Source: Desulfobacterales bacterium
GTDB taxonomy: Bacteria > Desulfobacterota > Desulfobacteria > Desulfobacterales > JAFDCJ01
Assembly: GCA_020345785.1 (NCBI GenBank)
Contig: CP070771.1
Coordinates: forward strand, 3,571,186-3,582,240
Direction: 5' to 3'
DNA length: 11,055 nucleotides
Under the pieces are notes generated by a model. It saw only the letters and a list, made by a program, of their open reading frames with translations. It made no database searches and had not been told where the DNA came from. Below, piece by piece: positions 6,822 through 11,055 of this stretch; position 1 is the stretch's first letter; the number at the start of each line of letters is the position of its first letter. A program made the translations under genes and the position numbers.

Positions 6822-7457
6822 ATGCCTGATCTTACCCATCTGCCCCTGTTCATCCTGGCCTCGGCGGTGCTGCTCGTCACCCCCGGTCCTGCGGTTCTCT
6901 ATATTATCGCCCGAAGCGTAGATCAGGGCCGCCGCGCGGGTCTTGTTTCCGTATGCGCCATCGAGGTGGGCAATTTCATGCACGTCATCGCGGCGACCCT
7001 CGGCCTGTCAGCCTTGCTCCTCTCATCCGCCCTGGCTTTTACCATTGTGAAGTATCTGGGTGCTGCCTACCTGGTTTACCTAGGTCTGCGCAAAATATTC
7101 TCGCGCGAGACCACCCAGACAACCGGCAACAGCCAACCACAACGCCTGCACCGAATCTTTTCCCAAGGGGTGATGGTTGCGACGCTGAATCCGAAAACAG
7201 CGCTGTTCTTCGTCGCTTTCCTGCCGCAGTTTGTCGACCCGACTCAGGGCGCAATCGCTTGGCAAATGTTGGTTCTGGGGTGCCTCTTTGTCATGATGGC
7301 GGTGATCAGCGACAGCATGTACGCGCTGCTGGCAGGAACCGTCGGGCTGTGGGTCAAAGGCTCCCGTTCGGCTGTGCGCGCCGAACGCTACGTGATCGGC
7401 AGTGTCTATATCGGACTGGGCGTAACAGCGGCTTTGACCGGCGCACGCCAGCAATGA
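6822..7457 (+). CDS. LysE/RhtB-family amino acid exporter
   Basis: A 211-residue inner-membrane protein of the usual length for the LysE/RhtB translocator family, which exports amino acids such as threonine, homoserine, lysine or leucine by proton exchange. Family marks are VTPGPAVLYIIARS (19-32), LGAAYLVYLGLR (79-90), TLNPKTALFFVAFLPQF (121-137) and a C-terminal hydrophobic helix (about 190-206). Six hydrophobic segments can be traced at about 8-28, 40-62, 66-89, 115-137, 145-173 and 190-206. Substrate cannot be assigned from sequence. The ATG at 6822 has AAGGAG with a 7-base gap. The gene is visibly more GC-rich than the spacers around it and stands alone behind its own promoter, so acquisition by transfer is possible but not shown. 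No regulator gene of the LysG type is adjacent. Confidence 0.92.
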   Translation: MPDLTHLPLFILASAVLLVTPGPAVLYIIARSVDQGRRAGLVSVCAIEVGNFMHVIAATLGLSALLLSSALAFTIVKYLGAAYLVYLGLRKIFSRETTQTTGNSQPQRLHRIFSQGVMVATLNPKTALFFVAFLPQFVDPTQGAIAWQMLVLGCLFVMMAVISDSMYALLAGTVGLWVKGSRSAVRAERYVIGSVYIGLGVTAALTGARQQ

Positions 7458-7607
7458 GCGAATAGCCGGCTTTGCCGCAATCAGCGACCACCAACAGAAC
7501 TGAAGACATGAGGAAGTTCCTTAAAAGGGGCCGGAACCAAACTCTGTCACTGGTAGCTGATGTATATAAAGAATTTTGGCGACAACATAGTTGTTTCCGA
7601 CGAATGC

Positions 7608-7635
7608 TTGCCCTTGTAAATTTTTACTGTATATT
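7608..7635 (+). promoter_or_regulatory. Candidate promoter for the DinB-like gene
   Basis: TTGCCC (7608-7613), a 16-base spacer and TATATT (7630-7635) lie in the 299-base spacer after the exporter gene. The leader would be about 115 bases. The -10 is good and the -35 moderate. Confidence 0.4.
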
Positions 7636-7756
7636 GTGATCACCCTTGGCTGATCTGTCTGGTTTAACGCTTCATTTGCATGATAGCGCACGTTTTTTTT
7701 TGATAATCATTGTTCGGCTGACAGGTTAATATTTATTCTCAGATTAAGGAGGATCT

Positions 7757-8206
7757 ATGGACCGACCCTTTGTTGCCGAGAATTCAAAAGAACGCAAAAG
7801 ACTGATCTCGCTCGTCCAACGTTTAACAGACCAGGAGCTTCGCCTCCCTTTAGGGAAGGATTGGACCATCGCGGTTGCCCTGGCGCATTTATCATTTTGG
7901 GATCGACGCGCCCTGTTTTTGTTGCGAAAATGGAAGAACAGCGGGATTGTTGAGGCGTCACCCATAGACATCGATACCACAAATGATTCGCTCCTTGCGC
8001 TATGGTTGGCAATACCTCCGCGGGCGGCTGCCAATCTCGCGGTTTCCTCTGCTGAAGAAATAGATCGTGAACTTGAAGCGGCTCCTTCTGATCTGATCAT
8101 CAAAATTGAAAGCCTGGGTGAAAATTTTAGACTTTACAGGTCTATTCATCGCAAGCTGCATATCGACGAGATAGAGCAGGTTCTAAACAGCAGGACGACG
8201 ACCTAA
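7757..8206 (+). CDS. DinB/maleylpyruvate isomerase N-terminal-like protein
   Basis: A 149-residue soluble protein that fits the DinB_2/maleylpyruvate-isomerase N-terminal four-helix-bundle fold. The clearest mark is WTIAVALAHLSFWDRRA (36-52) following an ERxRLxxLVxxLTDxEL-type first helix. H44, together with H131 and H135 in IHRKLHIDEIE (130-140), gives the three-histidine metal site typical of this superfamily. Members include mycothiol- or bacillithiol-dependent transferases and many proteins of unknown role, so the reaction cannot be named. The name DinB here refers to the Bacillus damage-inducible fold, not DNA polymerase IV. The ATG at 7757 follows a strong TAAGGAGG at 7745-7752 with a 4-base gap. 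The gene appears monocistronic; the rhodanese gene begins 157 bases later on the same strand. Confidence 0.8.
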   Translation: MDRPFVAENSKERKRLISLVQRLTDQELRLPLGKDWTIAVALAHLSFWDRRALFLLRKWKNSGIVEASPIDIDTTNDSLLALWLAIPPRAAANLAVSSAEEIDRELEAAPSDLIIKIESLGENFRLYRSIHRKLHIDEIEQVLNSRTTT

Positions 8207-8363
8207 GCGATACGGATTCACGGGACAGGAAAGAACTTGCGTATACTATCGTACTGGCGAGTTCGAATCCTGGCAGAATTGTTCTGAGGAGTCCTCTTAA
8301 GCTAGCCGGTTCCTACTCACCAGCCTTTTCTAACAATATGGAAAAAATTGAGAGCTGAGAACG

Positions 8364-8756
8364 ATGGAAGAGCAAATAAGATACTACACGGTTAAGCTGG
8401 CCTTCGAAACCGATTCTTGGGATCTGAAAGTGGCTTTGGAAGCGGGAGAAAACGTCGTCGTGATAGACGCCCGCTCACCGGAGGCGTATCAACGCGATCA
8501 TATTCCGGGCGCGCTCAACATCCCGCATCGCCAAATGAGCGGAGAAACCACGAAACACATCGATAAAACCGCGTTGGTGGTTACCTACTGTGATGGGATC
8601 GGGTGTAACGCTTCAACGAAAGGTGCCCTGAATATGGCAAAATTGGGCTTCCGGGTAAAAGAACTGATCGGCGGGCTCGACTGGTGGAAAAGAGATGGCC
8701 ACAAAACTGAAAGCGGCACGCCCGGCGCTGGAACCGCGGCTTGCGGCTGTGAGTAG
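8364..8756 (+). CDS. Single-domain rhodanese-like protein with a cysteine-rich tail
   Basis: A 130-residue soluble protein with one rhodanese domain (about 16-112). It shows VVVIDARSPEAYQRDHIPGALNIP (residues 31-54), the N-terminal rhodanese signature, then the active-site loop YCDGIGCNAST (75-85), with C76 as the expected persulfide-carrying cysteine. LGFRVKELIGGLDWWKRDGH (95-113) is the usual C-terminal signature. The second cysteine in the loop, C81, belongs to the subfamily with CxGxGCN-type loops. The last residues are AACGCE, giving C127 and C129, which could bind metal or take part in sulfur or thiol exchange. The enzyme would move sulfane sulfur to an acceptor such as cyanide or a thiol; the real acceptor is unknown. 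The ATG at 8364 has only a weak GAGAGCTGAG upstream. It ends 68 bases before a membrane-protein remnant. Confidence 0.9.
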   Translation: MEEQIRYYTVKLAFETDSWDLKVALEAGENVVVIDARSPEAYQRDHIPGALNIPHRQMSGETTKHIDKTALVVTYCDGIGCNASTKGALNMAKLGFRVKELIGGLDWWKRDGHKTESGTPGAGTAACGCE

Positions 8757-8824
8757 AATTTTTCGCATACCCCGGCTCAAATCGATGCTCCTCAAAAAAG
8801 GCGCGCAGCCTGACAGTAGTTTAA

Positions 8825-9100
8825 GTCCGACGTTGGGTCTGGTCCGGCTTTGAAGCGCCGGCGCTAGCGAAAGGCAAATCGCTGTCTTTTCTGGTCGGAA
8901 ATCTCGCTGCAATTATTTTTTTGTCCGTCTACCACCTTGGGCATCGTGCCCCATTCAACCAGATCAAACTGATGCTCAGTCTGCTTGTCCTTGCCATGGT
9001 TGCCGGCCTGTTTTGCTTTATCAGTCGTGAATGCTATGCGGCAATTCTCTTTCACATTTTTTTTGGGTACAGTCCGGAGTTGTCAGAACAATCTGAATAA
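8825..9100 (+). pseudogene. Startless C-terminal remnant of a membrane protein (possibly CPBP type)
   Basis: This frame is open between a TAA at 8822-8824 and a TAA at 9098-9100 and encodes 91 residues with no suitable start codon near its beginning. It reads as the end of a membrane protein: a hydrophobic segment FLVGNLAAIIFLSVYHLGH, a second one LMLSLLVLAMVAGLFCFI, then CYAAILFHIFFG. A His in YHLGH and another in LFHIFFG about 39 residues later resemble motifs 3 and 4 of CPBP (CAAX protease/bacteriocin-processing) membrane proteins. The motif with the paired Glu residues that should precede them is absent. The family call is tentative. The frame-shifted stretch before it (8757-8824) shows no matching upstream sequence. 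It could also be an intact gene with a non-standard internal start, but that would leave only two hydrophobic segments. Confidence 0.45.
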
Positions 9101-9106
9101 AAAATT

Positions 9107-9134
9107 TTGACAACGAAGATGCATTCATTATTAT
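9107..9134 (+). promoter_or_regulatory. Strong sigma-70-like promoter for the alcohol dehydrogenase gene
   Basis: A perfect TTGACA (9107-9112), a 16-base spacer and TATTAT (9129-9134, five of six matches) are followed by AT-rich sequence. Transcription would begin near 9141, about 55 bases before the start codon. It lies directly after the stop of the membrane-protein remnant. Confidence 0.65.
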
Positions 9135-9181
9135 TTAAAGAATAAAGATTGTCAGCCTCGAAAAGAGACATTCACAAAGCG

Positions 9182-9187
9182 AAAGGA
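9182..9187 (+). promoter_or_regulatory. Ribosome binding site deciding the dehydrogenase start
   Basis: AAAGGA lies 8 bases before the ATG at 9196 but overlaps the in-frame ATG at 9187, which therefore has no usable site of its own. The ATG at 9196 also gives MKAQVLHKYDE, the usual start of this dehydrogenase family. Confidence 0.6.
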
Positions 9188-9195
9188 TGAAGATA

Positions 9196-10248
9196 ATGAA
9201 AGCACAGGTACTGCACAAATACGATGAGCAAATGACTGCTGATCGTTGGGTAGATATGGAGAACGTTGAAGATCCTAAAATTGAAAAAGCCACGGACGTC
9301 ATTGTGCGCATTGGAGGCGCCGGAGTCTGCCGAACCGATCTGCACATCATTGAAGGGGTTTGGAAGCCCCACATGGACCCCGACGGCAACAGCCTGTTGC
9401 CGCTGATAATGGGGCATGAAAACGCGGGCTGGTTAGAGGAGATCGGACCTGAAGTCGAAGGTTTCCGGAAAGGAGACCCGGTGATCGTTCATCCCAAAGT
9501 TACAGGCGGAACCTGTCTGGCCTGCCGGCGGGGCCACGATATGCACGGTGACGGCACATTTCCGGGCCTTGATTCAAACGGCGGTTATGCCGAAGCACTC
9601 AAAACATCCGTCCGTAACCTGGTTAAACTGCCGCAAACATTGGCGCCGAAGGATGTTGCGCCTTATGCGGATGCCGGCCTTACTGCTTATCGCGTTGTCA
9701 AGAAAGCCACCAGACACCTGCTGCCGGGCGAATATTGTGTCGTCATCGGTGCCGGTGGGTTGGGGCACATCGGAATTCAGTGTCTCAAGGCCATGTGTGC
9801 CGCCGATATAATCGTGGTGGACAAATCCGATATGGCTTTGGAACTTGCCAAACAAAGCGGCGCCGATCACATTGTTAAAGCCGATGGAAATGAAGTCGAG
9901 GCCGTTTTGAGTCTGACCGACAATGTCGGCGCTGAAGCGGTTATTGATTTCGTCGGAGAAAAAGGGACTACAGCCAAGGGTCTTGCCATGACGCGGCCGA
10001 TGGGCAACTATTATATTGTCGGGTACGGCGAGGATATCCAAATCCCAACGGTGGATTTGATCATTACCGAGCGCAATATTATCGGCAACCTGGTCGGCAC
10101 CTGGGCCGAGCTTGCCGAACTAATGGCGTTGGCCGATCGCGGTCTGGTGGAGCTGGCCATCAAGGAGTACAGGCTTTCAGAGGCCGATCAAGCCCTCAAA
10201 GATTTGCATAACGGCAAGGTTAGGGGGCGGGCGGTGTTGATTCCCTGA
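9196..10248 (+). CDS. Zinc-type NAD-dependent alcohol dehydrogenase (MDR superfamily)
   Basis: A 350-residue cytosolic medium-chain dehydrogenase, full length for the family, oxidising an alcohol or reducing an aldehyde with NAD(H). Catalytic zinc ligands are C45 in GVCRTDLH, H74-E75 in GHENAG and probably D159 in YADAGLTAYR. The Rossmann motif is GAGGLG (185-190), and D209 at the end of the next strand favours NAD over NADP. The structural-zinc lobe is unusual: after C107 and C110 (TCLACRRG) the sequence is HDMHGDG, where relatives commonly have a further Cys in MHC. Only two of the usual four cysteines remain, with H114 and H117 nearby. The start at 9196 is chosen from ribosome-site spacing; 9187 would add three residues. 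It is preceded by a strong promoter and followed by a repeat-filled spacer, so it is likely monocistronic. The substrate is not predictable. Confidence 0.93.
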   Translation: MKAQVLHKYDEQMTADRWVDMENVEDPKIEKATDVIVRIGGAGVCRTDLHIIEGVWKPHMDPDGNSLLPLIMGHENAGWLEEIGPEVEGFRKGDPVIVHPKVTGGTCLACRRGHDMHGDGTFPGLDSNGGYAEALKTSVRNLVKLPQTLAPKDVAPYADAGLTAYRVVKKATRHLLPGEYCVVIGAGGLGHIGIQCLKAMCAADIIVVDKSDMALELAKQSGADHIVKADGNEVEAVLSLTDNVGAEAVIDFVGEKGTTAKGLAMTRPMGNYYIVGYGEDIQIPTVDLIITERNIIGNLVGTWAELAELMALADRGLVELAIKEYRLSEADQALKDLHNGKVRGRAVLIP

Positions 10249-10261
10249 GAATTTTTTTTGA

Positions 10262-10294
10262 TCCCCGGTTTCCGAGCGGGTCGGGAACCGGGGA
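10262..10294. repeat. GC-rich hairpin after the dehydrogenase gene
   Basis: TCCCCGGTTTCC (10262-10273) pairs with GGAACCGGGGA (10284-10294), with one bulged T. The T8 run lies before the stem on the plus strand and not after it, and on the minus strand the stem is followed by A residues. It may still act as a transcript end or RNase barrier, but it is not a standard intrinsic terminator. Confidence 0.6.
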
Positions 10295-10376
10295 GAAAAC
10301 ATGCTATATGAAATTTCACCTGGGCGAACCAGCAAACCGCAAATCAGGACAATAACTAACCGCAAAAATAAGAAAA

Positions 10377-10405
10377 TCCCCCCGACCTCTTTTAGGAAAG
10401 GGGGA
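10377..10405. repeat. Dispersed TCCCCC...GGGGGA palindromic element
   Basis: TCCCCC (10377-10382) faces GGGGGA (10400-10405) around GACCTCTTTTAGGAAA-type sequence. Its minus-strand translation contains TPPFLKEVGG, a string produced by a short intergenic repeat that I recognise from many bacterial genomes. Copy number cannot be judged from one window. Confidence 0.6.
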
Positions 10406-10446
10406 GTTTCGAATGGTTCCGTTGCGCTCAGTCTAATGAAAAAGTG

Positions 10447-10532
10447 CTGAGGACTGAGAACTGAGTTTGTTGCCGCTTCCATCGTCCCAATTCTTTTTTT
10501 CTCAGTCCTCAGTCCTCGTTTCTCAGTCCTGA
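10447..10532. repeat. Inverted cluster of CTCAGTCCT-type heptamers
   Basis: CTGAGGACTGAGAACTGAG (10447-10465) is nearly the reverse complement of CTCAGTCCTCAGTCCTC (10501-10517), and a third unit CTCAGTCCTGA follows at 10522-10532. The 35-base loop ends in a T8 run. This gives a long stem or a docking array of heptamers. The purine-rich GAGGACAGAGGACA words near 290-304 look related in style. Confidence 0.7.
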
Positions 10533-10602
10533 CGAGTATCTTGCCTTCGAAACTTGCGTGCCTCAGGAGTATTCAATATTCTCTCTTTTTAGAATTTCCT
10601 CG

Positions 10603-11055
10603 CTAGTGCATCGTAAACCCGCCGTCCACCGCGTACACCTGCCCGGTGATGTACCCGGCCTCGGCCGAGCCGAGAAACACCGTCAATCCAACGACATCGG
10701 CCGGACGCCCCAAACGGCCGAGTGGTACTTGATAGGTCGTGTAGGCTTTGAGCGCAGTTTCCGGAAAAACGTTCATGGCGGTGTCGGTTTCGATGATTCC
10801 CGGTGCAATCGCATTCACATTAATGCCCATGGGAGCGACTTCTCTGGCGAGGGCCTTGGTAAAGGCGATTACCCCGCCTTTGGCAGCCGAATAAGGCACC
10901 ATACCCACCGCCCCGACTAGGCCGGAGACGGATGCAACATTCACGATGGACCCGCTGCGCTGTCCGCGCATGGATACCAGCGCGATTTGGCTGCACAGAA
11001 AAACGCTTTTGAGGTCCAATGCCATAACCTCATCCCACTCTTCATCAGTCACGGT
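10603..11055 (-). CDS. Short-chain dehydrogenase/reductase (SDR), C-terminal part
   Basis: The minus-strand frame is open from the window edge to a TAG at 10605-10603 and gives 150 residues, the C-terminal 60 percent of a classical SDR; the NAD(P)-binding TGxxxGxG motif lies outside the window. The GTG at 11052 is an internal codon, since the frame continues upstream with Thr and the sequence TDEEWDEVM is mid-protein in SDRs. Counting from that GTG, catalytic S41 is in VNVASVSG, Y54 and K58 are in PYSAAKGG, and PG at 84-85 with a T nearby follows the substrate strand. The end AVDGGFTMH is typical. The helix that usually starts NLK reads DLK, so the fourth tetrad residue, Asn, is Asp at position 13. 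The closest named relatives would be FabG or glucose-dehydrogenase-like reductases; substrate and cofactor are undetermined. It converges on the alcohol dehydrogenase gene. Confidence 0.92.
   Translation of the reverse strand, partial: TVTDEEWDEVMALDLKSVFLCSQIALVSMRGQRSGSIVNVASVSGLVGAVGMVPYSAAKGGVIAFTKALAREVAPMGINVNAIAPGIIETDTAMNVFPETALKAYTTYQVPLGRLGRPADVVGLTVFLGSAEAGYITGQVYAVDGGFTMH

Larger units (their letters stand above)
10249..10602. other. Repeat-dense spacer between convergent genes
   Basis: No gene is supported in these 354 bases. In order it holds a T8 run (10252-10259), a GC-rich hairpin (10262-10294), a TCCCCC...GGGGGA palindrome (10377-10405) and a long inverted pair of CTCAGTCCT-type heptamers (10447-10532) with another T8 run in its loop. 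One minus-strand frame across it is open only because it crosses these repeats. Any of the hairpins could help separate the two converging transcripts, but none has a T run in the position of a classical terminator. Confidence 0.7.

Noticed and set aside
8251..8285. GTTCGAATC sequence resembling a tRNA T-loop
   Set aside because: The flanking bases do not form a five-pair T stem, and no acceptor, D or anticodon arm is visible upstream.
10249..10294. T8 run plus GC hairpin as an intrinsic terminator
   Set aside because: The T run precedes the stem on the plus strand and gives A residues after the stem on the minus strand, so the order is wrong for both directions.
10177..10482. 101-codon minus-strand frame over the end of the dehydrogenase gene
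   Set aside because: Half is antisense to the dehydrogenase and the rest translates the TCCCCC/GGGGGA repeat.
1..11055. Possible defence island, prophage, CRISPR array or biosynthetic cluster
   Set aside because: No nuclease, integrase, Cas, phage or core biosynthetic gene is present. The repeats are irregular and lack CRISPR spacing, and the genes are mostly separate housekeeping or signalling units.

Overview
The window looks like chromosomal DNA of a deltaproteobacterium-type anaerobe, most plausibly a Desulfobacterales-like member of Desulfobacterota. The evidence is indirect. A DapF relative with the EKSGN signature, an FHA-EAL signalling protein, a tandem universal stress protein and an E. 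coli FbaB-type aldolase sit among spacers full of short dispersed repeats (CTCAGTCCT-type heptamers, a TCCCCC...GGGGGA palindrome and AGCGTAA/CAGAGG-type purine-rich repeats). I have seen such repeats mainly in that lineage. Taxonomy is inference; there is no rRNA or tRNA here.

Layout: positions 1-156 are the 3' end of an archease gene, followed by a 337-base repeat-filled spacer and a complete rtcB (494-1945). Together they form an RNA ligation/repair pair. Next come a two-domain Usp protein (2104-3021), a class I fructose-bisphosphate aldolase (3117-4169), a 5' remnant of a dapF-like gene (4195-4443) and a four-helix membrane protein of unknown function (4459-4911). On the minus strand, 5154-6314 encodes an FHA-EAL protein, a probable c-di-GMP phosphodiesterase, with its own promoter. 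A 507-base AT-rich spacer separates it from a LysE-type exporter (6822-7457), a DinB/maleylpyruvate-isomerase-like protein (7757-8206), a rhodanese (8364-8756), a startless membrane-protein remnant (8825-9100) and a zinc-type alcohol dehydrogenase (9196-10248) behind a strong sigma-70-like promoter. A repeat-dense convergent spacer (10249-10602) ends at the 3' part of a minus-strand SDR oxidoreductase (10603 to the window edge).

The clearest functional link is archease-RtcB: archease activates RtcB for repeated RNA ligation. The other genes look like independent housekeeping, stress and signalling units, each with its own ribosome binding site and often its own promoter, not one pathway. I found no CRISPR array, insertion sequence, defence island or biosynthetic cluster. 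The less ordinary items are the interrupted archease/rtcB pair, the dapF remnant carrying Ser where the first catalytic Cys is expected, the membrane-protein remnant, the altered structural-zinc loop of the alcohol dehydrogenase, and the concentration of palindromic and direct repeats in the spacers.
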